Assembly: GCA_014529385.2 (NCBI GenBank)
Contig: CM043964.1
Span: 105,511,587-105,575,586, forward strand
Reading direction: 5' to 3'
Source of the DNA: Adiantum capillus-veneris
Taxonomy: Eukaryota; Streptophyta; Polypodiopsida; Polypodiales; Pteridaceae
Length of the DNA: 64,000 bases
In this document: in pieces, positions 8,240-18,374 of the stretch
Numbering within the stretch: position 1 is the stretch's first letter
Layout of the letters: each line of letters opens with the position of its first letter
The notes under the pieces: model-generated
Told to the model about the DNA's origin: nothing
What the model saw: only the letters and a program-made list of their open reading frames with translations
Database searches by the model: none
Program-made: the position numbers and the translations under genes

Positions 8240-9588
8240 TCACTCATCGTAGTCAAAACTTTGTGGTACACAAGCCTCCTTGTATTGTAAAAATGTCAAG
8301 CACTTTTCCTACCTTTCATTCTAAAAATGGTGAGGATGCACAAGAATTTCTGGATAATTTGGAGATGGCACATCTCATCTCTGGGAGAGATCAAGAAGAG
8401 GTAAAGCTGCGTGCTTTTCCACTCGTTCTCAAAGGGGAGGCTAAGGCATGGTACGAGGCCTTGCAACCTCAAAACAAAACCAATTGGGAGAGGCTACGTG
8501 CAATTTTTCTTGCCAAATTTGGGCAAGGAGATACTCCAGAGGGTCTTTGGAAGTGTCTACTTCAACATAAACAGGTATTCCTTAAAGACTACCCATCTTA
8601 TGAGGCCGTTTTCCTTAACCTATGGGATAGATGGGAGGCTACCTTACAAAACCAAGGTGGTGCACCAAACTTTCTAAAGAAAGATAGGTTCATGGGTGGC
8701 TTGTATCCAATTTTGAAGACCAAGGTAGAGTTAAAATTCCCATCAACATTTGAGGAAGCACGTGAGGTGGCCATGATCAAATTCAAGAAGTTAAATTTTC
8801 AAGCACATAGAACAAGGGACCTAAATGAAGTCATTGAGAGGGATTCTTCACCAAGCATGGGAGCACAAGTTAGGGGCTCTCTTGCCCAAACTTCACAAAT
8901 AGGGGAAGGATCACAACAAGAGATCTTGCAAAGATTAACTCAACAACTAGAGAGTCTCACCTTGAATCTAGTGCAGGGCCTACCCCAACAACGACAACCA
9001 AGAGAAGGGAATCGCAATCAACGACGTCAAGCACAAGAGTTGAGATGCTGGAATTGCAACGAAGTTGGTCATGGCATGTATAATTGCCCTCACCCTCGAA
9101 GGCTTCCAGGGGACATATACCCTCCTAGACCCCCTCCGCTCATGGTGCAGCAAGAGCATGCTCAAGCCCCGCAAATTCTTCGTCGACCAGCACCACCTCC
9201 AGTGGCAAACATCCCTCTTGTCCCACCAGTGGAGGAAGAGAGAGGAGTAAACGTCATAAAGCTGGAAGAGGAGATAGAGGTGAGCCCTGTACATTTTTAT
9301 GTTATGCCAGCAGAAAAGTGCACAAGAGCACACAACAAGGATGAAGACACAAGGAATGAAGAGTCAGAACCTACAAGGAAGGAGAGGAAGAAAAAGTCAA
9401 AGAAGGAGCAAGGAGGCAAGAAGCAGAGGTCAAGGCGAAGGGAGATCGGCATCAACGATTTTCCATTAGGAAAGAATATGGAACCCTACAACATCTTAGA
9501 AGATCTGCAAACTCAAAAGCCCAATATTTCTTGGCCTCAACTCCTACATCTATCACCCAAGGTGAGAAAGCACTGGTCCAACTTGTAA
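8236..9588 (+). CDS. gag: Element 2 Gag (capsid and nucleocapsid)
   Basis: Open for 450 codons; the likely start is ATG 8293 (MSSTFPTF), since 8236 is GTG. Residues about 20-200 fit the plant retrotransposon gag fold (FLDNLEMAHLISG, KGEAKAWYEAL, then an FLAKFGQGDT region). A CX2CX4HX4C zinc knuckle, CWNCNEVGHGMYNC, lies near residues 272-285. A basic Lys/Arg/Glu-rich tail follows. The frame is intact and overlaps the pol frame by 58 nt; pol lies in the -1 frame relative to gag, the usual arrangement for frameshifted Gag-Pol, though I see no obvious slippery heptamer. Confidence 0.9.
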   Translation: MITHRSQNFVVHKPPCIVKMSSTFPTFHSKNGEDAQEFLDNLEMAHLISGRDQEEVKLRAFPLVLKGEAKAWYEALQPQNKTNWERLRAIFLAKFGQGDTPEGLWKCLLQHKQVFLKDYPSYEAVFLNLWDRWEATLQNQGGAPNFLKKDRFMGGLYPILKTKVELKFPSTFEEAREVAMIKFKKLNFQAHRTRDLNEVIERDSSPSMGAQVRGSLAQTSQIGEGSQQEILQRLTQQLESLTLNLVQGLPQQRQPREGNRNQRRQAQELRCWNCNEVGHGMYNCPHPRRLPGDIYPPRPPPLMVQQEHAQAPQILRRPAPPPVANIPLVPPVEEERGVNVIKLEEEIEVSPVHFYVMPAEKCTRAHNKDEDTRNEESEPTRKERKKKSKKEQGGKKQRSRRREIGINDFPLGKNMEPYNILEDLQTQKPNISWPQLLHLSPKVRKHWSNL

Positions 9589-10040
9589 GCACAAGACTCC
9601 CAAGAAAGAAAGAAAAGGTGACAGTAAAGGCATTGACTTCAAAGCCACAACAAGATGTGGAACCTATTGTAGATGCTTATGTAAGGGGTAGGAAGGTATC
9701 CAATGTGTATGTTGATGGTGGAGCACAAATGTGTGTGATCACGGAAAGAGCCATGAATAGACTAGGGCTTGAAATCACTAAATCCTCTAATTGTCAAGCT
9801 AGGCTGGCCAACAATGCAAGTGTGAAGTGCCTAGGGATCATCGAGAATGTAAAAGTTTATGTATGTAATATAGATGCACGTGTGGACATGTATGTTATGC
9901 CAGCCAAGGGGGAGGGCTATCCCATCATCCTAGGGAGGCCTTGGCTCATTGTTGTGAATGCAGATCAAAAATGGGGACGAGGACAATTGATTCTCAAAAA
10001 GGGGCAACATGTAGTATACGATTGGCATGAAGGAAAGTAG
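9531..10040 (+). CDS. Element 2 aspartic protease (start of pol)
   Basis: First segment of the pol frame, entered by overlap with gag. It holds the retropepsin active site as VDGGAQMCVIT (consensus D-S/T-G-A) near residue 61 and a PIILGRPWL motif at about 130-138, typical of retroelement proteases. An in-frame TAG at 10038 ends the segment, after which the frame continues with an acidic Ser/Glu/Thr linker into RT. The usual Ser after the catalytic Asp is Gly here. Confidence 0.85.
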   Translation: MASTPTSITQGEKALVQLVSTRLPRKKEKVTVKALTSKPQQDVEPIVDAYVRGRKVSNVYVDGGAQMCVITERAMNRLGLEITKSSNCQARLANNASVKCLGIIENVKVYVCNIDARVDMYVMPAKGEGYPIILGRPWLIVVNADQKWGRGQLILKKGQHVVYDWHEGK

Positions 10041-10148
10041 CTCGACATCAACCATGAGACCACGGCTGATGAAGAAAGTGAAGAGAGTTTTGGCTCAAGT
10101 GACGAGGAAAGTTCAACCACTACATCCAATAGCGAAGAAGAATCATCT

Positions 10149-10589
10149 TTGGAGGTAATGGGAATCATCTTCAACACATCAAAAACTCCATCAATAGAGG
10201 TTGACCCAACAAAGGAGCAAACAAAGGATGACAAAGGTGACCACAAGCACTTTGAAGACTTTGAGAGGATGCTTGCAAAAGATCTTACCCCTGAGGAGAA
10301 GCGGTCCTACATCGATATGCTCAAGAGGTATCCCAATTTGTTTATCACTGATTACTCACAAATTAGAGGTGTGGATGTTATAGAGCATGGCATAGAATTA
10401 AAACCAGGTACTAAACCTGTGGCTCAAAAGCTAAGGCGCCTAGGAAAAATACAACAAGAGGCACTTTTGACACAAGTTAACCGACTCCTCAAAGCTGGTT
10501 TCATTTACCCTGTGTCTAACTCTGAGTGGGTGTCCCCAATTGTAGTAACCCCTAAAAATAATGGAAAATGGAGGGTCTGTGTTGACTAA
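10149..10589 (+). CDS. Element 2 reverse transcriptase, N-terminal part
   Basis: Same frame as the protease, preceded by an open linker from 10041. It carries the approach to the RT core (KPVAQKLRRLG, then GFIYPVSNSEWVSPIVVTPK and KWRVCVD). It ends at TAA 10587-10589, exactly where the family has a Tyr in the VCVDY motif. The frame resumes at once (KPLNAATKRDHFPLPF), so this is a point nonsense mutation in RT. Confidence 0.85.
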   Translation: MEVMGIIFNTSKTPSIEVDPTKEQTKDDKGDHKHFEDFERMLAKDLTPEEKRSYIDMLKRYPNLFITDYSQIRGVDVIEHGIELKPGTKPVAQKLRRLGKIQQEALLTQVNRLLKAGFIYPVSNSEWVSPIVVTPKNNGKWRVCVD

Positions 10590-11774
10590 AAACCGCTCAA
10601 TGCTGCAACAAAGAGGGATCATTTTCCTCTTCCTTTCCAAGATGAAATCTTAAACGAAGTAGCCGGCTATGAATGTTACACAGTGAGTGATGGGTATTCA
10701 GGGTATTTTCAAATAAGAATAGCAGAAGAAGATCAGTTAAAAACCACTTTCATCACACCTTGGGGTTGCTTTGCCTATAGAGTGATGCCATTTGGGCTCA
10801 CAAATTCTCCTAGTACCTTTATAAGGTTTACAACTCTTGTCTTTCAGCCCTTCTTTGGAAAGTCAATTAGGGTTTTTATGGATGACTTCTGTATCTATAG
10901 TAGCCAAAGACTTCATTGCCAAAAAGTTGAGGAGGGGATTAGGAGGCTTCATCAATTTGGGGGACAGCTTAATCCTGAGAAGTGTCACATTGCAGAGTCA
11001 CAAGTGGTATTGCTAGGTCATGTGGTTTCTTTGCAAGGAATTCAAGTGGATCCATCAAAAGTAAATGCTCTCTTGTCACTACAACCACCAACGACAACCA
11101 AGGAGCTCATGACTTTCAACCACAAAGTAAGGTACATGTCTCGTTTCATTCACCTTCTAGCAGAAGCTATTGCACCTTTGCACAAGCTAGCAAACAAACC
11201 CACATTTGAATGGAGAGAGGAACACGAATTATGCTTTACTGAAGTACAGGGTATTCTCGACTCTCTTCCAACAATAATGCCACCAAATCCAAAGGATACA
11301 TATTACATCACGCCAAGTGTAGGAATGGAGGCCATCGGTGTAGTTCTCATGCAAAAAGACCCAAAAACATGCTACATAAGGCCAGTATACTTTGCAAGCA
11401 AAGTCATGACCACTGCAGAGAAGGGCTACACCGATATGGAGAAGGTGGTATTCACAATTATGTTTGTGGTAAGAAAGTTCCGATCATATCTCTTACCTGC
11501 ACCATTTGTCATTCTCACCATGGAAAACAATTTACCATATGTGGTGCAACACATGAGCCTCTCATCTAGGATAGCCAAATGGGTTCTAGAACTTCAAGAG
11601 TTCGAATACACTTTTCTTGTGGAAGATAGCACAAGGGCAGGTCTTGCAGACATTCTCACATACAAAGTGAGAGAAAGGAAAGAGTCACCAAAGGCAGGAG
11701 ACAAAGCTACACCACAAAATAATGAGGAGGAGATGGACAATGCACACATTTTGTGCTTTGATGGAGCTTACTGA
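10590..11774 (+). CDS. Element 2 reverse transcriptase core and gypsy-type RNase H
   Basis: Continuation of the pol frame. RT motifs visible: SDGYSGYFQI (catalytic Asp), MPFGLTNSPSTF, and the FMDDF catalytic box. This is followed by LLGHVVSLQGIQVDP and a connection region. The following RNase H is degenerate: the first acidic position (usually an S-D-x-A-I-G pattern) reads PSVGMEAIG. That agrees with the known decay of the gypsy-type RNase H in Tat elements that carry a second one. It ends in CFDGAY followed by TGA 11772, inside the first motif of the second RNase H. Confidence 0.88.
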   Translation, partial: KPLNAATKRDHFPLPFQDEILNEVAGYECYTVSDGYSGYFQIRIAEEDQLKTTFITPWGCFAYRVMPFGLTNSPSTFIRFTTLVFQPFFGKSIRVFMDDFCIYSSQRLHCQKVEEGIRRLHQFGGQLNPEKCHIAESQVVLLGHVVSLQGIQVDPSKVNALLSLQPPTTTKELMTFNHKVRYMSRFIHLLAEAIAPLHKLANKPTFEWREEHELCFTEVQGILDSLPTIMPPNPKDTYYITPSVGMEAIGVVLMQKDPKTCYIRPVYFASKVMTTAEKGYTDMEKVVFTIMFVVRKFRSYLLPAPFVILTMENNLPYVVQHMSLSSRIAKWVLELQEFEYTFLVEDSTRAGLADILTYKVRERKESPKAGDKATPQNNEEEMDNAHILCFDGAY

Positions 11775-12533
11775 CGACAACACGATCAGGCAGCAGGGGG
11801 GGTTCTTATTCTAAGTCCACAAAGGGAAGTTCTTGTTAAGAAAGGTATCACCTTGGAAAATGTTCATTCTAATAATGAGGTTGAGTATGTCACCTTAAAG
11901 TTGGGGCTTGAAGAATGCAGAAAACTTGGCATCGAAAGAATTATAATAAGAGGTGATTCCTTACTAGTTATTAGGCAAATCCAAGGGATATGGAAGTGCA
12001 AGAACCCTACTCTAGTGGAGTGGCTTAGACAGGTGAAGGCTTTGATAAAGAACTTTGAAGCTACACAGGTACAGCATGTTGTGAGAACCCTCAACAAGGA
12101 AGCAGATTATCTCGCCAATGCGAAACTTCAGATCATGGTGGGAGTTGTGAAGCTCTACGAACCAAAGTACCAAGGCCAAGAGGAATTGAAGGACATCATA
12201 TTTTTCCTCCAAACTGGTGAGTGCCCTAAACACTTGGATAAAGTGCAAAGGCATAGGTTGGTAAAAAAGGCAACTCCTTACCAACTCATAGGAGATGATC
12301 TGTATCATAAAGGGAAAGATTTGGTACTAAGAAGGGTGCCCTCTATTCAAGAAATAGAGAAAATCCTCTTTTCATGCCATGATGATGTCTGTGGGGGTCA
12401 TTTTTCTCATGATATTACAAACAAGAAGATTTTGCAAGCAGGGTTTGTTTGGCCAAGTCTACACCGTGATGTCCAGCATTGGTGTAAGTCATGCAAAGGT
12501 TGTCAGATTGCTGGAAATCGACGACTCACTTAG
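11775..12533 (+). CDS. Element 2 archaeal-type RNase H and integrase zinc domain
   Basis: The pol frame resumes after the TGA. Archaeal-type RNase H: DGA before the stop, then AGGVLI, NNEVEY (Glu), IIIRGDSLLVIRQ (Asp) and NKEADYLA (Asp), so the D-E-D-D set is complete. Then comes the integrase HHCC domain, with CHDDVCGGHFSHD (His pair) and CKSCKGC (Cys pair). It ends at TAG 12531. The order RNase H, second RNase H, integrase identifies the Tat lineage. Confidence 0.9.
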   Translation, partial: RQHDQAAGGVLILSPQREVLVKKGITLENVHSNNEVEYVTLKLGLEECRKLGIERIIIRGDSLLVIRQIQGIWKCKNPTLVEWLRQVKALIKNFEATQVQHVVRTLNKEADYLANAKLQIMVGVVKLYEPKYQGQEELKDIIFFLQTGECPKHLDKVQRHRLVKKATPYQLIGDDLYHKGKDLVLRRVPSIQEIEKILFSCHDDVCGGHFSHDITNKKILQAGFVWPSLHRDVQHWCKSCKGCQIAGNRRLT

Positions 12534-13229
12534 GAACCTCGAGTTCCAATAATTTCGTATGGTCCTTTTGAGAAGTGGGGTGTGGATGCAATAGGCCCCT
12601 TACCTCGCACATCTACCGGGAAGGTCTTCATCATTGTGGGAGTAGATTACATGACACGATGGGCGGAGGCAGCAAGTACAACACGAATTACAGCCGAGGA
12701 GGTATAAAAATTTATCTTTGATCACATATGCAGTAGATTCGGCACACCATTAGAGATTTTGTCAGATCGTGGTCCAGGGTTTAGAGCAAAGCTCCTAGAT
12801 AATCTTTTGACAAAGTTAAAAGTCAAACATTTGCATTCTACACCTTACTACCCTCAGTGCAATGGGTTGGTTGAAAAGGTGAATGGAATGATATGTAAGA
12901 TCATTTCTAAGTAGGTTGCAGATTGACCAAACGACTGGGATCGTCATTTGACCACAGCTCTATGGGCATACAGAACATCTTTCAAGGTATCCACTCAATT
13001 CACTCCTTTTCATTTGGTATATGGACAGGAGGCACTCCTTCCTATTGAGGTGGGGATTGCAAGCCTAGGCATTCTCTCACGGGGAGCAAAGAGGCCAAAA
13101 GAAGCTTTGTAGGAAAGAATTTTAGATCTTCAACGACTTGAGCTTGATAGAGAAGAGTCCATCGACTATTACATTGCCCAAGCGACAAGCCAAAGGGACA
13201 AAATCAACAAGAAGCTCAAGGGGAAAGGA
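12534..13229 (+). pseudogene. Element 2 integrase catalytic core with stops
   Basis: Same frame. The catalytic triad is present: GVDAIGPLPR (Asp), EILSDRGPGF (Asp) and NGLVEKVNG (Glu). Stops at 12705 (TAA), 12912 (TAG), 12924 (TGA) and 13110 (TAG) interrupt it. No indel shifts the frame. Several stops sit where relatives have Gln or Trp, as expected from C-to-T changes. Confidence 0.88.
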
Positions 13230-13604
13230 TTGAAGGAAGGTATGTTGGTTCTTCGCTATGATAACCGACTTGATACTCGACTTGACAAAAAGTTTTTGCA
13301 AAGATGGGAGGGACCTTTCATGATAAAAACAAAGTTTGGGAATGGTAGTTACAGATTAGCAGATTTATCAGGAAAACTCCACAAGACCAGAGTCAATGGA
13401 TGGAGATTAAAGCCCTACTTTCAACGTATCAATCCGTTGATAGGAAGTCATCTACCTACATTGTCTAAGCTCCAAATTGGCATGGCTCCCTTCGGCTTGG
13501 CAAATGCTCCACCTATTTTTAAAGCTTTGATGTGCAAAGAAGAACCAGCCTTGGAATCTCAACATACCCAAGGCAACCCTCCCATCTCCGATTTATGGGA
13601 TTGA
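13230..13604 (+). CDS. Element 2 integrase C-terminal domain and tail
   Basis: The end of the pol frame. RYDNRLDTRLDKKFLQRWEG and the following PFMIKTKFGNGSYRL form the C-terminal DNA-binding type domain of plant Ty3/gypsy integrases. No chromodomain follows, consistent with Tat. A short unrelated tail of about 55 residues runs to TGA 13602. Confidence 0.85.
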   Translation: MKEGMLVLRYDNRLDTRLDKKFLQRWEGPFMIKTKFGNGSYRLADLSGKLHKTRVNGWRLKPYFQRINPLIGSHLPTLSKLQIGMAPFGLANAPPIFKALMCKEEPALESQHTQGNPPISDLWD

Positions 13605-13781
13605 GGTAATGAAAAGCAGGTCTAATGGAGTAAAAGAGTGTATATCACTCCTCCTTTTTTTAGAAAAATAAGAAAAAAAGAAAAAAAAAGAAGAAAAAAA
13701 AAGAAAGAAAAGAAAAAGACAAAAACTCTTTTGTTTCATCTAGGAGCATGAATGATCCTAGATGAAGGGGGAGGGCTAATA
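13605..13781 (+). other. Element 2 3' untranslated region with A/G-rich tract
   Basis: Non-coding. It contains a low-complexity A and AG tract around 13661-13722, then the polypurine tract. Confidence 0.7.
13764..13775 (+). other. Polypurine tract of element 2
   Basis: GAAGGGGGAGGG, six bases before the 3' LTR. Confidence 0.75.
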
Positions 13782-15760
13782 TGAGTAGCGTTAAATGGTA
13801 ACCTTGCATTTGCACTACATTTCTACTCAAATGTATATATTTTTTATCAAAGTTTTAACCTAGTGTTCATTCTCTCTTTCCGTAATAGCCTTTTTCCATA
13901 CAAACACCTTACCCTTCTTAGATCTTTATGCATTTACATCATATTTCTCTCTTCATGCTAAATGTAAATAGTAAACTTAATTCTACTCTCCTCGTTTTTA
14001 CTGCATATTCTTTTAACTAATTACCTTTACTAATTTAAATATCTATCTACATCCCATAATTTGTAAATAAATAATTTATGGGCACTTATCTTACCCATCT
14101 TCTCTCAAGGGTAGGGTTAACCTTGTAGGCCTTCCCTTCCCCACCACTATGTGACCCAACTCTTGGATCATTTACTTGTGTTGGTCAAAAAATCTTAAAT
14201 ATAATGTATATCCCCAATAAATCAAACTTTATTGGAGCCTACCTCATTTGTTTAAGGTGGATTCTCTTTTGAAAAAAGCATGCTACACCTTGGATGCATG
14301 CTAAAGGGCCCCCTACAAGGAGACTTGGTTCAAAAGGTGTTTTGAACGCATCTTGAACGCCTTAGCTCGTGGGTATACTTGAGGAACACTCCAAAATCAG
14401 CTTAAACACTTTGAGAAGGTCAACTTTTCCTTTTACAGCACCCAATTCTGAGTTACAGGCTGAAAGTTATGGTGAAAACAAGGTGCTGCGGACATTGTTA
14501 CTGCAGGTCAAAGTTACAATCAGGTAAACCACAAAGGTGAAAAGTTTTCTTGACTTCTCAAACATTCTAAAATACCAATGGGGAGTTAAAAACCACTTGC
14601 ACGTGGAGGGGTCGGCTCAAGATGCTTCCAGAGACACAACAAACAGGATGGGGACTCTCTGTAGGAGCCACTGGAGGGACATCATGGTGGGGCCCACATA
14701 CATTATCAACCCTTATGGAGCCTCCACGACTTAAAAGGCTATTTTTAATGAAAAAATAAGTCCCTTATTTGCATAATTGAAGGAATGGTCAAAAGGGAAC
14801 CTAACTATGGTTAATTACCTACCCTAGTCAAGTTTAACCTAACCCAAGGTCTTGTACAACTATAAAAAGGCCCTTTGGCAAGCACAAAAATACACACACC
14901 TACTCCATTGCTGCAAATAAGCTCCTCTAAGGTTAGGGAAGCCCTAATATCTCTCTCCTCTTGTCTCCCTATCCATTTCCTAAGCTCGCTATCATAAGCG
15001 GCACCATAGAGAGAGCATCAATATGCTATTGCTACCATTCTCTTGCAAACATTTCTCTTACCATACTCATCCCTAAATAAGGATTGTAGATTCTATATGA
15101 GAGCAAGGATATCAAGTCCAATGATCCATCTCATGGTTTGATCAACAAATTGTTGCAATTGGGGTGTCGTCGTCACACTTTTGCTCTAAACGCATGTAAA
15201 ATTTGTAAGCATATCTTGGCAGCTTCTCATATTTTGTGCTCATTGGGTTGATTGTTTGTTGAGAAAGTTTTTGTTCACCATGGTGCCTATTTGCTTGGCT
15301 TCTCTCCTTATGTTGTGTGTAAGTAAGTCTTGGGGCTGCATAGATGGAGAAGAGCTCTCTATGCATGCCGCCTTATGTGTGTAAGTAGTCTCTTCTTTTG
15401 GGAAAGGAAAGGAGTTGTCAAGTATTTGTGCATTATGGTGTTTTGAGTTTTGAGGTTTTGTGCTTGATTTTCTTAGAAGTATATGAGCACTAATATGGTG
15501 AAGGTCAATCTTTGCATGTGAGTTTGTGCAGTGTTCAAAGGGATTGCTTAAGGAGTGTGTGTTGAATGGTTGAAGGGCATTTTGTGTTGAAGCACATAAG
15601 GAAGGTGTGTGTGTGTGTGTTGTATATGGTTTGTTTTGGTTTCCTTCTTTCTCCATAAAAGAGGGTGGTGCCCCTAAGAAATATGCATGTGTAGGGTCTC
15701 ACGGAGTGGTTTTCTGGTGGGAGCCTTGAGTTGAGCCCCATCTCAAAAAATCCGCTCTCA
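13782..15760 (+). repeat. 3' LTR of element 2
   Basis: 1979 bp, TGAGTAG to CTCTCA, paired with 5699-7678. It differs by scattered substitutions and single-base indels (about 2% by eye), so the insertion is fairly recent relative to the D and H remnants around it. Confidence 0.9.
14861..14870 (+). promoter_or_regulatory. TATA box of element 2 3' LTR
   Basis: TATAAAAAGG, same position as in the 5' LTR. Confidence 0.6.
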
Positions 15761-15764
15761 CTGC
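15761..15764. other. Target-site duplication CTGC of element 2, right
   Basis: Matches 5695-5698 across the 10-kb element. Confidence 0.6.
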
Positions 15765-16428
15765 GATGGAGATTTAGGTTGCAAAACCTTTTGTTTAGGG
15801 ATCCATTGCATTGTTGAAGCTTTCGTTTTGACGTAGAGGCTTTGCTTGAGCTTTGATGTGGGCTTGTCGAAGGTAAAACTGACTTGCGAGGATGATGTTC
15901 TTCAATGTTTAATTTGGCCTTAGCTTTTTCTACTGCAGATGGTTGTGTCTTTTTTGTTGATGTCTCTTGGACCGTCTTTGTTGCTGTTGTTGATGCTTTT
16001 TGTTGTTGCCCGAAGAAGATATTCTTCCAACTGATCTTTGTTAGGACTAGACTTTCTTTGACGTGATGTGAGTCAACTATGTTGAAGTTGTCTTTGAACT
16101 CCCCATGACTCAACTTGGGTATTGCCTCCGCTATTCCAAAACTTGGGATTGGTGTTTTGGCACTGGTGTATACTCTTTCCTCCTCTTCTTTAATTGTCGA
16201 CTTTCCCATCATTATCCAAGTGCCATATGACATTATATTCTTAGTAGCATAAGGATCAATTGCAGCCGAACATGTAACCTTGAGCCCTGTTTGTCCGCAT
16301 AAATTGAGTTTGATCAATGTGGGATATTTTTCATCTTTGGCTTCTTCCTCATTCTTCCTTTGATCTTGAGTTTGTAGAACATCTATTGATGTGGAGCTTT
16401 GCACATCTGATTCTTCCTGTACTTTCAA
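15765..16428 (-). CDS. Element D body ORF, protease-like segment
   Basis: A minus-strand open frame; the first Met is at 16428 and it reads into the 3' LTR of element 2 at 15760, so only 15765-16428 belongs to D. Residues about 40-75 (LKVTCSAAIDPYATKNIMS) resemble a retropepsin site in which D-S-G-A/T has become D-P-Y-A-T; this likeness is weak. A Lys/Thr/Ser-rich tail follows. Before element 2 inserted, this coding region continued into 4777-5694. It may be a second, degenerate protease-like domain or an unrelated accessory protein. Confidence 0.45.
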
Positions 16429-16577
16429 CTCTGCATCATTTGAAGGTAGTTTCTTTGGAGTAGATGTTGTTGACGTATGTCAATGATGACATCTCCACAT
16501 GGTTGTATTGCTCTCCTAGTTTGTGTTTGTGCAGCATCCTCCATGACATAGCTATTTGTCCCTCTATTTTCATTCTC

Positions 16578-16859
16578 TCAAATCTCATTAGCATTTCTTA
16601 GCACTTTCAACATAAAACATGAAACTAGGTCGTAGCCTTCTTCATCACAAAACTTGGTTGGAGTTAGCTCATTTACACACACATCCAAGGTTGCCAATAT
16701 TTGAGTCCATCCAAATGGCTCAAATAATTGCTCTGGAAAGGGTTCCGATATGTAAGCTTCATCGTCCATTGATCTTTCTAGGATGCAATCCTCCCTCACT
16801 GAGCGTCCACACTTCGAAGCACTACACATCCAAAGTTCTTGTTTGGTTTTTAGCCACAC
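16578..16859 (-). CDS. Hypothetical ORF upstream of the D body
   Basis: 93 codons on the minus strand, acidic, with several Cys (WMCSASKCGRSVREDC) but no clear zinc-binding pattern. It lies upstream of 15765-16428 in the same direction with a frame change, so it may be a more N-terminal part of the same D coding region. Not recognised. Confidence 0.3.
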   Translation of the reverse strand: MWLKTKQELWMCSASKCGRSVREDCILERSMDDEAYISEPFPEQLFEPFGWTQILATLDVCVNELTPTKFCDEEGYDLVSCFMLKVLRNANEI

Positions 16860-16968
16860 AGGTATCTCTTTCCCATTGACTATAGTAGAGTCAATTTCTT
16901 CTAAAGGAGTTCTATTTACATCTCTATAGCTATGGTCTTTTATGCTTCAGTTCGCTTGCATGCAGCGT

Positions 16969-17031
16969 CTCACTCGCACTCGCACTCGCACTCGCACTCA
17001 CAATCGCACTCACACTCGCACTCGCACTTGC
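16969..17031. repeat. CACTCG-type hexanucleotide microsatellite
   Basis: About ten imperfect units of CTCGCA/CTCACA. Confidence 0.8.
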
Positions 17032-17425
17032 AGAAGAGGAGATCTGTGTATGATCCCCAAACGCAGCACCCGTCGTTCTTTTATCCTTCTTTTCCTCAAA
17101 AAGCCTGCGACTTCTCAAACTAGTCGCTTTTTAGGCGTTCAGTCAATCGATTTTCGCACCAAGTATAACATGCGAGAATAAGATAAGAACGTGATCGCTA
17201 AGCGATCCGTAAAGGTTAGATTTTTTTATCATGACACTTTGCACAGATCCTGTTTCACACATTGATTTTTGCATCGCCTACAAAATAGCCAAAAGAACAT
17301 ACTCGTACAACTAATTCAACATAATAATCAAAGTAAAAAAACATAATTATGTACCTTCATAATCTCAATTGCAATAGTCTACCATGAAGAAACAAATCCA
17401 ATTCTTGGTTGATAGCAGGGAGAGT
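17032..17425. other. Sequence without recognised features
   Basis: AT-rich with no supported ORF. The boundary between D-related sequence and the left LTR of element A must fall here or slightly to the right, and one inversion breakpoint could also lie here. Confidence 0.4.
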
Positions 17426-17976
17426 TGTATGTTGTTGTATGTCTGCCTGTCCCTGTGTATACTACACTACTGCTGCCTTCTGTTTGTTTTCATCATAACT
17501 TTTACAAACGAAATCAGAACAGAGCAATCCAGGTACTCAAAACGACAGGAATAGGTCTGGTCTACAAGAAATCGTGAATAGAATTATGAAAAACGTCTTT
17601 CTTTGACTGAAAATACAACTTTTAGGTCGCAACTCACAAAACCTCTATTTTTGGGTCTCCGCTACTTTTTCAAGTTATTTTAAGCTTACCCATGCATTTT
17701 GAGCTAGAACACATAAATATAAAACACTCATAATAATAAAAATCTCAATTTTACTGTTCATAGACAGACTATCTGTTATTCATTAATCTTTATCAAATAC
17801 GTGTTTAGTGTATTAGTTAAAAAAAAGACTATATATTCTCTCTTAATATCTCAAACTCATTCATATAAGCTCTATTTAATAGATTATTCAATAATCTTTC
17901 AAATCGTGCTAAACGAAAGATATTCCCTACTATATTCTTTTCGACTTTAAGAACTTCAAAGAGTAGTCCTATTACA
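17426..17976 (-). repeat. 3' LTR of chromodomain element A (left limit approximate)
   Basis: The block 17579-17976 is repeated directly at 35724-36120 (about 93% by eye). Its right edge, TGTAATAGGAC on the minus strand, directly follows a polypurine tract, which makes it the U3 end of a minus-strand 3' LTR. The left limit is uncertain because the other copy is truncated; 17426 (TGTATG) is a guess. Confidence 0.6.
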
Positions 17977-17989
17977 TTCTCCCCTTATC
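17977..17989 (-). other. Polypurine tract of element A
   Basis: GATAAGGGGAGAA on the minus strand, immediately before the LTR start. Confidence 0.7.
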
Positions 17990-18005
17990 AAAATTAACTC
18001 TGTCC

Positions 18006-18374
18006 TCAGAGTTGGAAGGAGCAAAATTCTCTTTGCAAAACACTAAGATCAACCCAGGATGCATTCTCTACAGGATAGTTCTGCCACTTAACCAAAACTT
18101 CCACAATGTCTCTATTTCTCATATGTTTAACACGCCTATCTAGCACTAAGTCTGGTTCTACAGTCAATGTTCCGTCATCTTTCAACTTAGAGTTGTCCTG
18201 TAAAACATGATGCACATTACAAATATACTTTTTCAATAAAATCACATGAAATACAGGATGCACTTTAACATGAGAAGGCAATTCCAATTTGTAAGCTAAT
18301 GAACCAATGCGCTTCAAAATTTTAAATGGCCTAGCAAACCGTGAAGACAATCTTCTATCCTTTCCAAGAATCAA
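18006..18374 (-). CDS. Element A integrase C-terminus with chromodomain
   Basis: 122 codons, minus strand, ending 29 bp before the LTR. The first 50 residues (LSSRFARPFKILKRIGSLAY, then HPVFHV) are the integrase C-terminal domain. Residues about 75-115 (EPDLVLDRRV, EVLVKWQNYP, ASWVD) are a chromodomain with the two conserved Trp. This places A among chromoviruses, which use the domain to target chromatin. A frameshift at 18371 separates it from the upstream segment. Confidence 0.88.
   Translation of the reverse strand: MILGKDRRLSSRFARPFKILKRIGSLAYKLELPSHVKVHPVFHVILLKKYICNVHHVLQDNSKLKDDGTLTVEPDLVLDRRVKHMRNRDIVEVLVKWQNYPVENASWVDLSVLQREFCSFQL

Larger units (their letters stand above)
5699..15760 (+). 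mobile_element. Element 2: Tat-clade Ty3/gypsy LTR retrotransposon
   Basis: About 10.06 kb with two LTRs of 1980 and 1979 bp (about 98% identical by eye), a primer site, gag, and pol in the order protease, RT, RNase H, archaeal-type RNase H, integrase, then a polypurine tract. The second RNase H is characteristic of the plant Tat lineage (Ogre and Tat groups). It lies in the minus-strand D body with a CTGC duplication. The pol frame has eight stop codons and no frameshift, so the copy cannot make a full polyprotein. Confidence 0.92.
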
